A stretch of DNA of 64,000 bases, from the NCBI RefSeq assembly GCF_030818775.1, contig NZ_JAUTAU010000001.1, positions 1,926,001 through 1,990,000 of the forward strand, given 5' to 3'. The notes below the pieces were generated by a model. It had not been told where the DNA came from. It saw only the letters and a program-made list of their open reading frames with translations, and made no database searches. The position numbers were made by a program, and so were the translations under genes. Positions 45,215 through 55,548 of this stretch are shown here, piece by piece (within the stretch, counting starts at the first letter, position 1; each line of letters opens with the position of its first letter). This DNA comes from Bacillus sp. SORGH_AS_0510. Its GTDB lineage: Bacteria; Bacillota; Bacilli; Bacillales; Cytobacillaceae.

Positions 45215-45944
45215 ATGACACAGATTTTTGCTCATCGTGGTTACTCGGCTTCATTTGCTGAAAATACAATGGGCGCCTTTTATGAAGCGGAAAAGGCAGG
45301 AGCCGAAGGACTAGAGCTTGATGTTCAATTAACTAAGGATGGCGAAATTGTAGTTATTCACGACGAAAAAGTTGATAGAACCACTAGTGGTACTGGATTC
45401 GTCAAAGATTTTTTTATATAAAGAAATTAGAAAACTAAATGCTAACCATAAGGGTGTAAAAAAAGAACCCATACCGTCCTTGATTGAAGTACTAGAGTGG
45501 ATGAAAACAAACAAGCTGCTTTGTAACATTGAACTGAAAAACGGGTTAATTCCATATGAAGGTTTGGAAGAGAAAGTCATTCAGCTTGTTCGAAATTATG
45601 GTTTATCCGATCGAATTATCATTTCTTCTTTTAATCACTATAGTATTGTTTATAGCTATAGGCTTGCTCCAGAGATTGAAACGGCACCACTTTTTATTGA
45701 GGGAATTTACATGCCATGGATTTATTCTCAATCGATTAGAGCGAAGGGGATTCATCCAAAACACTCATCACTGTCCGATAATATCATCATGAATACAATG
45801 GATAATGGAATCGCTGTAAGACCTTATACGGTTAATAAGGATGCTGATATGCATCGATTATTTAATATAAATTGTACGGCGATTATTACAGATGATCCTG
45901 TCAAGGCATTAAGAATAAGGAAGCAATATGAAAAGAGACCATAA
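45215..45944 (+). pseudogene. Glycerophosphodiester phosphodiesterase (YqiK-like), frameshifted
   Basis: GDPD enzymes split glycerophosphodiesters into glycerol 3-phosphate and an alcohol. The N-terminal catalytic motifs are intact: AHRGYSASFAENTMGAFYEA, ELDVQ and VIHDEKVDRTT. At the run of seven T (about 45410-45416) the frame is lost after KDFFI. The remainder continues in the +1 frame (LYKEIRKLNANHKGVKKEPI to TDDPVKALRIRKQYE); one T fewer restores about 242 residues. As written the long product cannot be made. A homopolymer sequencing error is a serious alternative. The ATG at 45215 follows GGGAAG. Confidence 0.82.
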
Positions 45945-45968
45945 GGCCTCTTTTTCTTTTTATTTTTT

Positions 45969-46211
45969 GCTCTGTTAAACTGACCTGTTGATTTCCGCTC
46001 CAGACGCGAGCGGTTCGTGGGTGTTTCGGCGAGCCTCCTCGGAGAAACGCGCCTGCGGGGTCTCCCCTGAACCATACTCCCACAGGACATTGAATAAGCT
46101 TCATCGAGTTAACACCGCACGAAGGAAATGCGTTAGCATTTTCGAGGATCTTCGCGCCTTCCGCTCCAATCAACAGGGAATAAAAATCAACAATGTTATT
46201 TAAACAAAGCC
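45969..46211 (-). repeat. MITE-like repeat (copy R4, 243 bp) with an extra 60-bp segment
   Basis: Begins GCTCTGTTAAAC and ends AAACAAAGCC; the body matches R2 (9867) in the same orientation. Compared with R2 it carries about 60 additional bases between CACAGGA and TCTTCGCGCC (about 46087-46150). It touches the end of the DUF2627 gene. Confidence 0.87.
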
Positions 46212-46444
46212 TATTTTTTAAATCTTGTTTGAACTTTATTTCTTTTACGGTCTCTGTGGAAGATAAAGCCGGCAACAAATCCTAAACCGCCAATAAAGAA
46301 AAGTAATCCCACGATAAATTGTAATAATAAAAATGGAAAGGGAGCTTGGAGAATACCAAAGGTCATATCCCGCATTAATTTTATGCCTAAAGCAGCCAAA
46401 ATCCCAGGGATAACTAAAATAGTAAGAGCGATAATCCGTTTCAT
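46211..46444 (-). CDS. yqzF: DUF2627 small membrane protein (YqzF)
   Basis: This 77-aa protein has two membrane helices (about 3-23 and 37-62) and a basic tail (HRDRKRNKVQTRFKK). KRIIALTILVIPGILAALGIK is the DUF2627 signature. YqzF lies before bkdR in B. subtilis too. The function is unknown. The repeat element R4 abuts its stop codon, so the terminator may have been displaced. Confidence 0.88.
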   Translation of the reverse strand: MKRIIALTILVIPGILAALGIKLMRDMTFGILQAPFPFLLLQFIVGLLFFIGGLGFVAGFIFHRDRKRNKVQTRFKK

Positions 46445-46524
46445 ACATATATCCTTCCGAAGTCTATTTTCAACATGAGTTCTTTACTTGATTATACCTC
46501 AAAATATTAGTATATAGATAAAAT

Positions 46525-46574
46525 TTGTCAAGACAAGTATTTGATAATAAAATAAACATGAAGAAATTTGCATG
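46525..46574 (+). promoter_or_regulatory. Putative bkdR promoter and shared motif
   Basis: TTGTCA (46525-46530), 17 bp, TAAAAT (46548-46553) is a possible sigma-A promoter. ATGAAGAAATTTGCATG (46558-46574) recurs with two differences at 48710-48726 upstream of ptb, so it may be a BkdR site. Confidence 0.45.
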
Positions 46575-46626
46575 GTTTTGTTAGATTGAAATGAAAAAAA
46601 TTTCTTTTTTCAAAGGGGTATATTCA

Positions 46627-48699
46627 ATGCAAAATGTAATGATTGTTGGCGCAGGAAAGGGCGGTACTGCAATCTTAAAAATTTTGATGGAGTCGGAGGT
46701 GCTTCAAGTAGCGGTAGTAATTGACCGAAACCTAGATGCACCAGGCGTTTTATTAGCAAAAAAAGAGGGAATAACCACTGGGACAAGCTGGAAACCATTT
46801 ATTGCTGGGAATATTGACATTATTATCGAAGTGACTGGGGACGATGTTGTCTTTCAAGAATTACGTGATACCAAAAATAAGAAGACAGTATTAATTCCGG
46901 GAAGTGTGGCATTTCTAGTATCCCAGCTAATGGAAGAGAAAGAAGAACTTCTGCAAAAACATCAAAATGAATCCTATCAACAGGAATTGATTTTTAATGC
47001 TACGAATGATGGGATGGTCGTTATTGATAAACATGGCAAAGTCATTTTGTTTAACAAGCGTGCAGAAGAGATCATGGGGGTGAAGAAAAATCAGGCGATT
47101 GGTAAAGCGGTAGTGGAGGTTATTCCTACAACCCGGCTTCCTTTAATTCTTGAAACTAGGAGAATAGAGGCAAACCAAGAAATGGTACTAAGTAATGATC
47201 GAAAAATCATTACCACACGAATCCCGATTATTGAAGAGAACGGAACGTTGATTGGTGCCTTTGCCATTTTCAAGGATATAACAGAAGTAGTAAACTTAGC
47301 AGAAGAAATCACCGATTTGAAGGAAATACAAACGATGCTTCAAGCTATTATTCATTCTAGTGATGATGCCATTTCTGTTGTAGATGAAAATGGACGGGGG
47401 ATTCTCATTAATCCGGCTTATACTCGTATTTCTGGATTAACACAAGAGGAAGTAATTGGTAAACCAGCTACAGCGGATATCTATGAAGGAGAAAGTATGC
47501 ACATGAAAGTGCTACAAACTAGAAGAGCTGTTCGTGGAACCGCAATGAGAGTTGGACCAAATAAACGCGAAGTAATTGTTAACGTTGCACCTATCATTGT
47601 TAAAGGGAAACTAAAGGGCAGTGTTGGAGTTATCCATGATATGTCTGAAATTAAATCTCTTAATCGTGAGTTAAATCGAGCAAGACAACTGATTCGTAAA
47701 TTGGAGGCAAAATATACCTTCGAAGATATAATTGGGCAATCAGATGAAATGATGCTTGCTATTGAGCAAGCAAAGCTTGGTGCGAAGACCCCTGCAACCG
47801 TCCTTCTTAGAGGGGAATCTGGGACAGGCAAAGAATTATTTGCTCATGCTATACATAATGCAAGTGATCGTAAATACAACAAGTTTATTCGAGTGAACTG
47901 TGCAGCGATTTCCGAAACATTATTGGAGAGTGAATTATTTGGTTATGAAGAAGGCGCTTTTTCTGGAGCAATAAGAGGCGGGAAAAAAGGCTTTTTTGAA
48001 GAAGCAAATAATGGAAGTATTTTCTTGGATGAAATAGGCGAACTTTCAGCTAATACGCAAGCGAAACTTCTGAGGGTGCTTCAGGAAAATGAGATAACTC
48101 GCGTAGGTGGTACCAAGCCTATATCTATTAATGTTAGAGTCATTGCAGCCACGAACGTTAATTTAGAAAAGGGTATTGCCAATAGTTCCTTTAGGGAAGA
48201 CTTATATTATCGTTTGAATCGCATGCCTATACATATTCCACCGTTAAGAAAACGAAAGGGAGAAATTCCTGTTCTTTGTGAGAGGTTAATTCTAAAGATC
48301 AATCGTGATTATGGACGGAATGTGGAAGGAGTAGCACCTGAAGCATTGTTTAAGTTAATGGATTATGATTGGCCGGGCAATGTACGCGAATTAGAAAATA
48401 TTCTTGGTAGAGCTATAATTTTTATGAATTACAACGAGACAATAATTAACGTCCATCATTTACCGGAATTACAAAATAAAAAACATACCGAAAATTCCTT
48501 TTCTAATTCAAATGATTCAACAACGTTAGGGCAAAGTTTATCTGAAATACTAGAGGATTACGAAGCAAAAATTATTCGGCAGACTCTCAACAGGTTGAAT
48601 GGGAATAAAACACTCACGGCAAAAACGCTGGGTTTGTCTGTAAGAAATTTATATTACAAGCTTGAAAAATATAATATTGAAAAAAATAGCATGCAATAA
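46627..48699 (+). CDS. bkdR: Sigma-54-dependent activator BkdR
   Basis: This 690-aa enhancer-binding protein activates branched-chain amino acid degradation genes with sigma-L. It has an N-terminal Rossmann-like segment ([16 protein letters not shown]), two PAS domains (about 118-225 and 235-345), an AAA+ domain with Walker A GESGTGKE, sigma-54 loop GAFSGA (canonical GAFTGA with Ser for Thr) and Walker [13 protein letters not shown] Fis-type HTH ([20 protein letters not shown]) ends the protein. I chose the ATG at 46627, 9 bases after AAAGGGG. Leu, Ile or Val metabolites as signals are inferred from B. subtilis. Confidence 0.95.
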   Translation: MQNVMIVGAGKGGTAILKILMESEVLQVAVVIDRNLDAPGVLLAKKEGITTGTSWKPFIAGNIDIIIEVTGDDVVFQELRDTKNKKTVLIPGSVAFLVSQLMEEKEELLQKHQNESYQQELIFNATNDGMVVIDKHGKVILFNKRAEEIMGVKKNQAIGKAVVEVIPTTRLPLILETRRIEANQEMVLSNDRKIITTRIPIIEENGTLIGAFAIFKDITEVVNLAEEITDLKEIQTMLQAIIHSSDDAISVVDENGRGILINPAYTRISGLTQEEVIGKPATADIYEGESMHMKVLQTRRAVRGTAMRVGPNKREVIVNVAPIIVKGKLKGSVGVIHDMSEIKSLNRELNRARQLIRKLEAKYTFEDIIGQSDEMMLAIEQAKLGAKTPATVLLRGESGTGKELFAHAIHNASDRKYNKFIRVNCAAISETLLESELFGYEEGAFSGAIRGGKKGFFEEANNGSIFLDEIGELSANTQAKLLRVLQENEITRVGGTKPISINVRVIAATNVNLEKGIANSSFREDLYYRLNRMPIHIPPLRKRKGEIPVLCERLILKINRDYGRNVEGVAPEALFKLMDYDWPGNVRELENILGRAIIFMNYNETIINVHHLPELQNKKHTENSFSNSNDSTTLGQSLSEILEDYEAKIIRQTLNRLNGNKTLTAKTLGLSVRNLYYKLEKYNIEKNSMQ

Positions 48700-48700
48700 A

Positions 48701-48783
48701 TTTCATACTATGAAAAAATTTGCACGTGGATTTAACTTAAAATGAAGCGTTTTCAAATTTGAAAGTTGGCACGATACTTGCAT
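48701..48783 (+). promoter_or_regulatory. Sigma-L (-24/-12) promoter of the ptb-bkd operon with upstream palindrome
   Basis: TGGCAC (48767-48772), 5 bases, TTGCAT (48778-48783) is an exact -24/-12 element. About 52 bases upstream TTTCATA-C-TATGAAA (48701-48715) is a perfect palindrome. It overlaps the 17-bp motif shared with the bkdR upstream region, a candidate BkdR enhancer site. Confidence 0.9.
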
Positions 48784-48831
48784 ATTAGCTTAATGGAGTT
48801 GCAGGAAAAAGGAGAAAGGGTTGATAACACC

Positions 48832-49737
48832 TTGTTGCTAGACACACTATTTCAAAAAGCAACCCGAGAAGGCGTGAATACGGTTGCTGTTGCTGCCGCA
48901 GAGGATGAAGAAGTTATTGAAGCAGTTTTAGATGCACTGAATAGAAACCTTGCTCGTTTTATCCTATTTGGCGACAAAGATAAGATCATTTCATTACTAC
49001 AAATGAGAAAGTATGAGGACCAGGGGAAACAGAATTTAAACATTGTTCATACAAACTCAACAAATGAATCGGCTGAACTAGCTGTTAAGTCTGTCTTTCA
49101 TAAAGAAGCGGATGTTTTAATGAAAGGCAATATCCCGACTAATCTTATTTTAAAAGCTGTCTTAAATAAGGATTTTGGGTTGAGAACAGGAAATGTCCTT
49201 TCACATGTTGCTTTTTTTGAGATCCCTGGATTTGAACGTTTTACTATTGTGACGGATGCTGCGATGAATATCGCACCTGACCTGCAACAAAAAGCTCAAA
49301 TAATTAAAAATGCGGTTTCATTAGCTAAGTCCGTAGGGATTGAGACTCCTAAGGTAGCTCCTTTAGCTGCCGTTGAAGTAATAAATCCATCTATGCAAGC
49401 AACCTTGGATGCGGCATCACTAACGTTGATGAATAAGCGTGGTCAAATATCAGGCTGTATAGTTGATGGTCCGCTTGCATTAGACAATGCAGTATCAGTT
49501 CTCGCTGCAGAACACAAAGGAATACAAAGTGAAGTAGCCGGTCATGCTGATATTCTTCTAGTGCCTACAATTGAAGTTGGAAATGTGTTATATAAATCGT
49601 TAATTTACTTTGCAAAAGCCAAGGTGGGTGCTGTCATAGCCGGAGCCAAGGCACCAATTGTTTTAACTTCACGAGCAGATTCAGCTGAAAGTAAGCTTTA
49701 TTCTCTAGCATTAGCGCTATGTTGTGTTTCAAAATAG
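48832..49737 (+). CDS. ptb: Phosphate butyryltransferase (branched acyl)
   Basis: This 301-aa enzyme exchanges CoA for phosphate on butyryl- and branched acyl-CoA, giving acyl phosphate for Buk. Family blocks are VAAAEDEEVIEAVL, ADVLMKGNIPTNLILKAVLN and GQISGCIVDGPLALDNAVS. The start is uncertain: TTG at 48832 gives a length like B. subtilis YqiS (299 aa) and follows AAGGAGAAAGG. An ATG at 48793 lies at the expected transcription start, and reading from 48766 would cross the sigma-L promoter. It is the first gene of the operon. Confidence 0.9.
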   Translation: MLLDTLFQKATREGVNTVAVAAAEDEEVIEAVLDALNRNLARFILFGDKDKIISLLQMRKYEDQGKQNLNIVHTNSTNESAELAVKSVFHKEADVLMKGNIPTNLILKAVLNKDFGLRTGNVLSHVAFFEIPGFERFTIVTDAAMNIAPDLQQKAQIIKNAVSLAKSVGIETPKVAPLAAVEVINPSMQATLDAASLTLMNKRGQISGCIVDGPLALDNAVSVLAAEHKGIQSEVAGHADILLVPTIEVGNVLYKSLIYFAKAKVGAVIAGAKAPIVLTSRADSAESKLYSLALALCCVSK

Positions 49738-49767
49738 AGATTCTTAACATTCGAGGAGGAATTTATA

Positions 49768-50871
49768 ATGGAAATTTTCAAGTATTTAGAGACTTATGAT
49801 TATGAGCAAGTGGTATTCTGCCAAGATAAGCAATCAGGTTTAAAAGCAATTATTGCAATCCATGATACAACACTAGGACCTGCGTTAGGCGGCACACGTA
49901 TGTGGACGTATGAATCTGAAGATGCTGCGATTGAAGATGCACTAAGATTAGCAAAAGGTATGACATATAAAAATGCAGCAGCCGGTTTAAATCTTGGCGG
50001 AGGTAAGACCGTTATCATTGGTGATCCTCGTAAAGATAAGAATGAAGAAATGTTTCGTGCTTTTGGACGTTATATCCAAGGTCTAAATGGTAGATATATT
50101 ACTGCAGAAGACGTTGGTACTACTGTTGCAGATATGGATCTTATTCATGAAGAAACAGATTATGTCACTGGTATTTCACCTGCATTTGGATCTTCAGGAA
50201 ACCCATCACCAGTTACCGCTTATGGTGTTTACAGAGGAATGAAAGCCGCTGCAAAAGCAGCTTTTGATTCTGATTCTTTAGAAGGAAAGGTTATTGCTGT
50301 TCAGGGTGTAGGAAATGTTGCATACAACTTATGCCGTCATCTGCACGAAGAAGGAGCAAAGTTAATTGTTACTGATATTAACAAAGAAGCAGTACAACGC
50401 GCAGTTGAGGAGTTTGGTGCACGTGCCGTTGATCCAAATGAAATCTATAGTGTTGAATGTGATATTTATGCTCCATGTGCATTAGGCGCCACAATTAATG
50501 ATGATACCATTCCACAATTAAAAGCAAAAGTAATTGCTGGAGCTGCAAATAACCAATTAAAAGAAACACGTCATGGTGACCTTATTCATGAAATGGGTAT
50601 AATTTATGCACCGGACTACGTAATTAATGCTGGCGGAGTAATTAACGTTGCAGATGAGTTATATGGATACAATCGTGAGCGTGCGTTGAAGAAAGTTGAA
50701 CAGCTTTATACAAGTATTGAGAAAGTTATCGAAATCTCAAAACGTGATGGTATTCCAACCTATCTTGCTGCAGACCGTATGGTTGAAGAGAGAATTGAAA
50801 GAATGCGTAATTCTAGAAGCCAATTTCTCCAAAACGGGCATCACATTTTAAGTCGTAGAATTTCAAGATAA
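49768..50871 (+). CDS. bcd: Leucine dehydrogenase
   Basis: This 367-aa NAD-dependent enzyme deaminates leucine, isoleucine and valine to their 2-oxo acids. The substrate region [10 protein letters not shown] and catalytic lysines in [20 protein letters not shown] are present; the NAD-binding fold begins [27 protein letters not shown] precedes the ATG. It feeds the dehydrogenase complex encoded downstream. Confidence 0.97.
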   Translation: MEIFKYLETYDYEQVVFCQDKQSGLKAIIAIHDTTLGPALGGTRMWTYESEDAAIEDALRLAKGMTYKNAAAGLNLGGGKTVIIGDPRKDKNEEMFRAFGRYIQGLNGRYITAEDVGTTVADMDLIHEETDYVTGISPAFGSSGNPSPVTAYGVYRGMKAAAKAAFDSDSLEGKVIAVQGVGNVAYNLCRHLHEEGAKLIVTDINKEAVQRAVEEFGARAVDPNEIYSVECDIYAPCALGATINDDTIPQLKAKVIAGAANNQLKETRHGDLIHEMGIIYAPDYVINAGGVINVADELYGYNRERALKKVEQLYTSIEKVIEISKRDGIPTYLAADRMVEERIERMRNSRSQFLQNGHHILSRRISR

Positions 50872-50894
50872 AACCTACTCGTTAAATAGATTGA

Positions 50895-50932
50895 GGGCTG
50901 AGCGCTGAATAGACATTCAGCGTCTTTGCCTT
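50895..50932 (+). terminator. Hairpin between bcd and buk
   Basis: CGCTGAAT (50903-50910) pairs with ATTCAGCG (50915-50922), followed by TCTTTGCCTTT. It lies inside the operon, so it is probably a partial terminator or processing site that sets relative expression. Confidence 0.5.
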
Positions 50933-50963
50933 TAGATAGATGTCTAAATTGGAGGTAACAACG

Positions 50964-52067
50964 GTGCTAGAAAAAGAATATCGAATTCTCATCATCAACC
51001 CAGGCTCAACATCCACTAAGATCGGAGTCTTCGATAATGAAGTATCAATTTTTGAAAAAACCATTCGTCACGACACAGAAGTAATTAATACTTTTAAAAA
51101 TATAATTGAACAATATGAATTTAGAAAAAATACAATTTTGGAAACACTGGATAAAGAAGGTATAAATATATCGAAACTATCCGCTGTTTGTGGCCGTGGT
51201 GGACTGCTTCGTCCAATTGAAGGTGGAACCTATGCTGTTAATGAAATGATGCTCGAGGACCTGCGCGTCGGTTTTTCAGGTCAACACGCATCAAACTTGG
51301 GCGGTATTATTGCATATGAGATAGCATCAGGTTTAAATATACCATCTTTCATTGTGGATCCCGTCGTGGTAGACGAATTGGATCCAATCGCAAGAATTTC
51401 TGGCTTCTCTTTGATTGAAAGAAAAAGTATCTTTCATGCATTAAATCAAAAAGCAGTCGCTAGAAGGGTAGCGAAGGATCTTGGGAAAAAATACACGGAT
51501 TTGAACTTAATTGTTACCCATATGGGTGGCGGTATTACTGTAGGCATACATAAAAAAGGTAGAGTTGTGGATGTGAACAACGGTCTACATGGTGATGGAC
51601 CATTTAGTCCTGAGCGAGCCGGAACAGTGCCTGCAGGTGATTTAGTTGCCCTTTGTTTCTCAGGGGAACATTATCGTGAAGAAATCATGAAAAGACTGGT
51701 TGGTCAAGGTGGACTGGTTGGATACCTTGGTACAAATGATGCAGTAAAAGTGGAACAACGAATAGAAGCTGGTGACCAAGAGGCTAAACTTGTATATGAT
51801 GCAATGGCCTATCAAGTGGCAAAAGAAATTGGTGCAGCCAGTGCTGTATTATCAGGTAAGGTAGATGCGATTATTTTGACTGGCGGTCTTGCCTACGGGA
51901 AAGGTTTTGTAAAGTCGATTACAGATAGAATTAATTGGATTGCCGACGTTATTGTTCAACCAGGTGAAAACGAACTCCAAGCTTTAGCTGAAGGAGCACT
52001 TCGAGTTCTACGCGGTGAAGAAGATGTAAAAACGTATCCAGGAAACTTTTTAACTGCAAAAATCTAA
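50964..52067 (+). CDS. buk: Butyrate kinase (branched-chain fatty acid kinase)
   Basis: This 367-aa ASKHA-fold kinase turns acyl phosphate and ADP into fatty acid and ATP. Phosphate motifs are [34 protein letters not shown] and [13 protein letters not shown] chose the GTG at 50964, with TTGGAGG upstream. With ptb it recovers ATP from branched acyl-CoA made by the bkd complex. Confidence 0.96.
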   Translation: MLEKEYRILIINPGSTSTKIGVFDNEVSIFEKTIRHDTEVINTFKNIIEQYEFRKNTILETLDKEGINISKLSAVCGRGGLLRPIEGGTYAVNEMMLEDLRVGFSGQHASNLGGIIAYEIASGLNIPSFIVDPVVVDELDPIARISGFSLIERKSIFHALNQKAVARRVAKDLGKKYTDLNLIVTHMGGGITVGIHKKGRVVDVNNGLHGDGPFSPERAGTVPAGDLVALCFSGEHYREEIMKRLVGQGGLVGYLGTNDAVKVEQRIEAGDQEAKLVYDAMAYQVAKEIGAASAVLSGKVDAIILTGGLAYGKGFVKSITDRINWIADVIVQPGENELQALAEGALRVLRGEEDVKTYPGNFLTAKI

Positions 52068-52089
52068 TATTATTGGGGAGGAAATACAA

Positions 52090-53511
52090 TTGGCACAAGA
52101 ATACGATTTAGTCATTCTTGGAGGTGGAACGGGCGGCTATGTAGCTGCTATTCGCGCTTCACAGCTAGGACTTAAAACAGCTATTGTAGAAAAAGGGAAG
52201 CTTGGCGGGACATGTCTGCACCAAGGCTGTATACCAAGTAAGGCATTACTGCGGAGCGCTGAAGTTTTTGCTACTGCCAAACATAGTGAGAACTTTGGGG
52301 TTGTTACCGGCGAGGTTTCTGTTGATTTTGGAAAAGTGCAGGAAAGAAAAAATAAAATTATCGAGCAGCTTCATAAAGGTGTGCAACATTTAATGAAACA
52401 AGGGAAAATAGATGTTTATCATGGGATTGGCCGCATCTTAGGTCCTTCTATTTTTTCACCAATGCCAGGCACGATTTCCGTAGAAATGAACAATGGGGAA
52501 GAAAATGAGATGCTGATCCCTAAAAATGTAATTGTGGCTACTGGCTCTAGACCTAGAACGCTTCCGGGACTTGAAATTTGTGGAGAGTATGTGATGTCTT
52601 CAGATGAAGCATTGCAGCTGAAGGAACTGCCAAGCTCCATTGTCATTGTTGGTGGTGGCGTCATTGGTATTGAATGGGCATCTATGCTTTCTGATTTTGG
52701 AGTGGAAGTAACAGTTATTGAATACGCAGACCGAATTATTCCTACAGAGGATAAGGAAATCTCCAAAGAGATGCAACGTTTAATGAAGAAAAAAGGTGTT
52801 AAACTGGTTACTAGCGCTAAAGTACTTCCGGAAACTCTCGTGAAGGATAACGGTATATCAATCCGTGCTGAAGTAAAAGGAGAACAGAAGGAATTTAAGG
52901 CAGATAAGCTCCTTGTCTCAGTAGGACGTCAAGCAAATACTGAGGGTATTGGCCTTGAGAATACAGAGATCCAAGTGGAAAAAGGCTTTATTGCTACCAA
53001 CGAATTTTTCCAAACAAAGGAATCACATATTTATGCAATCGGTGATGTCATTGGTGGATTACAATTGGCACATGTAGCTTCCCATGAAGGAATTGTTGCT
53101 GTCGAGCATATTGCCGGAAAAGACCCATCACCATTTGATTACAATCTTGTATCTAGATGTATTTATAGTAATCCAGAGGTTTCAAGTGTTGGAATCACAG
53201 AAGATCAAGCAAAAGAAAAAGGTCATAAAGTGAAAGTTGGAAAATTTTCTTTTAAAGCCATTGGGAAGGCGCTTGTATTTGGCGAATCGGATGGTTTTGT
53301 GAAAATTGTAGCTGATGAAGAAACCAATGATATTCTAGGTGTGCATATGATTGGTCCACATGTAACAGATATGATTTCAGAGGCAGGACTCGCTATGGTA
53401 TTAGATGCAACACCATGGGAAATTGCTCATACCATTCATCCACATCCAAGTCTCTCTGAGGCAATAGGGGAAGCGGCACTGGCGGTTGATGGAAAAGCGA
53501 TTCATTCCTAA
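52090..53511 (+). CDS. lpdV: Dihydrolipoamide dehydrogenase (E3) of the branched-chain complex
   Basis: This 473-aa flavoprotein re-oxidises the lipoyl arm of BkdB with NAD. The redox disulfide is GGTCLHQGCIPSKALL, FAD fold LVILGGGTGGYVAAIRA, NAD fold IVIVGGGVIGIEWASML, and catalytic His-Glu is in IHPHPSLSEAIGEA. The TTG start follows GGGGAGG. It is co-transcribed with bkdAA. Confidence 0.97.
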   Translation: MAQEYDLVILGGGTGGYVAAIRASQLGLKTAIVEKGKLGGTCLHQGCIPSKALLRSAEVFATAKHSENFGVVTGEVSVDFGKVQERKNKIIEQLHKGVQHLMKQGKIDVYHGIGRILGPSIFSPMPGTISVEMNNGEENEMLIPKNVIVATGSRPRTLPGLEICGEYVMSSDEALQLKELPSSIVIVGGGVIGIEWASMLSDFGVEVTVIEYADRIIPTEDKEISKEMQRLMKKKGVKLVTSAKVLPETLVKDNGISIRAEVKGEQKEFKADKLLVSVGRQANTEGIGLENTEIQVEKGFIATNEFFQTKESHIYAIGDVIGGLQLAHVASHEGIVAVEHIAGKDPSPFDYNLVSRCIYSNPEVSSVGITEDQAKEKGHKVKVGKFSFKAIGKALVFGESDGFVKIVADEETNDILGVHMIGPHVTDMISEAGLAMVLDATPWEIAHTIHPHPSLSEAIGEAALAVDGKAIHS

Positions 53512-53549
53512 ATAAAGGTATTTGCGAACAAATGGGAGGTAAGTAATAT

Positions 53550-54545
53550 ATGACAGAAAATCGTCATGAGGCTTTAGGTTTAAGCGATGGTAAAGTAATA
53601 GAAATGTATGAAACGATGCTTCTAGCCCGTAGGATTGATGAACGGATGTGGTTATTGAACCGTGCTGGTAAAATACCATTTGTTATCTCATGTCAAGGGC
53701 AAGAAGCAGCCCAAGTGGGAGCAGCGTTTGCTCTAGATACTGATAAGGATTATGTTTTACCATATTACCGTGATATGGGAGTTGTATTAACATTTGGTAT
53801 GACTCCAAGAGAACTAATGCTTTCAGGGTTTGCGAAAGCAGAGGATCCGAATTCAGGCGGCCGACAAATGCCTGGACACTTTGGCCAAAAGAAAAATCGC
53901 ATTGTGACAGGATCATCTCCCGTTACCACACAAGTTCCACATGCAGTTGGAATTGCTCTTGCTGGAAAAATGGAAAAAAAGGATCTTGTAACATTTGTAA
54001 CCTTTGGAGAAGGTTCGTCCAACCAAGGTGACTTCCATGAAGGTGCGAACTTTGCAGGAGTGCATAAACTTCCAGTTATCTTCATGTGTGAAAATAATAA
54101 ATACGCTATTTCTGTACCAATTGAAAAACAATTGGCCTGTGAAAAGGTATCCGACCGAGCCATTGGTTATGGCATGCCTGGTATTACAGTTGACGGAAAT
54201 GACCCATTAGAAGTATATAAAGCCGTTAAAGAGGCTGCGGATCGTGGGCGTCGTGGTGAAGGACCAACGTTAGTTGAAACTGTTTCCTATCGTCTTACCC
54301 CACACTCTTCTGATGATGACGACCGTTCTTATCGAGCACCGGATGAGGTAGCAAAAGCAAAAACAAAAGATCCTATCATTACATTTGGTGCATATTTAAA
54401 GGAAACAGGTGTCTTGAATGATGAGATGGAAAAGGAAATAAACGACCGCGTGATGAAGCTGGTGAATGAAGCAACTGATTATGCTGAAAATGCTCCTTAT
54501 GCTGCACCAGAAGAAGCGATGAAATATGTTTATGCACAAGAGTAA
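53550..54545 (+). CDS. bkdAA: 2-oxoisovalerate dehydrogenase E1 alpha
   Basis: This 331-aa TPP-binding subunit of the branched-chain 2-oxo acid dehydrogenase has the TPP motif GEGSSNQGDFHEGANFAGV followed by MCENNKYA. The phosphorylation-loop-like YRLTPHSSDDDDRSYR is present. It decarboxylates the 2-oxo acids of Val, Leu and Ile. TGGGAGG precedes the ATG. It lies 12 bases before bkdAB. Confidence 0.97.
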   Translation: MTENRHEALGLSDGKVIEMYETMLLARRIDERMWLLNRAGKIPFVISCQGQEAAQVGAAFALDTDKDYVLPYYRDMGVVLTFGMTPRELMLSGFAKAEDPNSGGRQMPGHFGQKKNRIVTGSSPVTTQVPHAVGIALAGKMEKKDLVTFVTFGEGSSNQGDFHEGANFAGVHKLPVIFMCENNKYAISVPIEKQLACEKVSDRAIGYGMPGITVDGNDPLEVYKAVKEAADRGRRGEGPTLVETVSYRLTPHSSDDDDRSYRAPDEVAKAKTKDPIITFGAYLKETGVLNDEMEKEINDRVMKLVNEATDYAENAPYAAPEEAMKYVYAQE

Positions 54546-54557
54546 GGGGGATTTAAC

Positions 54558-55541
54558 ATGGCGATTATTTCATATATTGATTCAATAACTATGGCTATGC
54601 GTGAAGAAATGGAACGAGATCCTAAGGTATTTGTTTTAGGAGAAGATGTTGGAGTAAAAGGCGGCGTGTTTAAAGCTACACAAGGCTTGTATGAACAATT
54701 TGGTGAAGAGCGCGTCATTGATACTCCACTTGCTGAATCAGCGATTGCAGGAGTTGGGATCGGTGCAGCTATGTATGGAATGCGTCCAATTGCTGAAATG
54801 CAATTCGCTGATTTCATTATGCCGGCAGTCAATCAAATTATTTCTGAAGCGGCAAAAATTCGCTATCGCTCAAATAATGACTGGAACTGTCCAATGGTTA
54901 TTCGTGCTCCATATGGCGGTGGAGTTCATGGTGCATTATACCATTCTCAATCTGTGGAAGCTGTGTTTGCGAATCAGCCAGGGTTGAAAATCGTAATGCC
55001 ATCTACACCATACGACGCTAAGGGATTGCTAAAAGCAGCCATTCGTGACAATGACCCGGTACTATTTTTTGAACACAAGAGAGCCTACCGTTTAATTAAG
55101 GGAGAAGTCCCTACAGATGATTATACATTGCCAATTGGTAAGGCGGATGTGAAGCGTGAAGGTGAAGATATTACTGTTATCACCTATGGCTTATGTGTAC
55201 ATTTTGCCCTTCAAGCCGCTGAAAAATTAGCAAAGGATGGAATCTCTGCACATATTCTTGATTTAAGAACGGTTTATCCACTTGATAAAGAAGCGATTAT
55301 AGAAGCAGCTTCAAAAACTGGTAAAGTTCTGCTTGTTACAGAGGATACAAAAGAAGGCAGCATTATGAGTGAAGTATCAGCAATTATTGCTGAAAATTGT
55401 TTGTTTGAACTTGATGCGCCGATTAAGCGTCTAGCTGGCCCTGATGTACCAGCAATGCCATATGCTCCAACAATGGAAAAATTCTTTATGATCAATCCAG
55501 ATAAAGTCGAAAAAGCAATGCGTGAACTCGCTGAGTATTAA
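54558..55541 (+). CDS. bkdAB: 2-oxoisovalerate dehydrogenase E1 beta
   Basis: This 327-aa transketolase-type beta subunit contains VFVLGEDVGVKGGVFKAT, IADTPLAESAIAGV-like DTPLAESAIAGVGIGAAMYG and the C-terminal VLLVTEDTKEGSIMSEVSA. AAGGGGG precedes the ATG. The E1 heterotetramer supplies branched acyl-CoA primers for iso/anteiso fatty acids typical of Bacillus membranes. Confidence 0.97.
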   Translation: MAIISYIDSITMAMREEMERDPKVFVLGEDVGVKGGVFKATQGLYEQFGEERVIDTPLAESAIAGVGIGAAMYGMRPIAEMQFADFIMPAVNQIISEAAKIRYRSNNDWNCPMVIRAPYGGGVHGALYHSQSVEAVFANQPGLKIVMPSTPYDAKGLLKAAIRDNDPVLFFEHKRAYRLIKGEVPTDDYTLPIGKADVKREGEDITVITYGLCVHFALQAAEKLAKDGISAHILDLRTVYPLDKEAIIEAASKTGKVLLVTEDTKEGSIMSEVSAIIAENCLFELDAPIKRLAGPDVPAMPYAPTMEKFFMINPDKVEKAMRELAEY

Positions 55542-55548
55542 AACGAAA

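Noticed and set aside
48766..48831. Upstream extension of ptb from 48766
   Set aside because: It covers the -24/-12 promoter, so those codons would not be in the mRNA.
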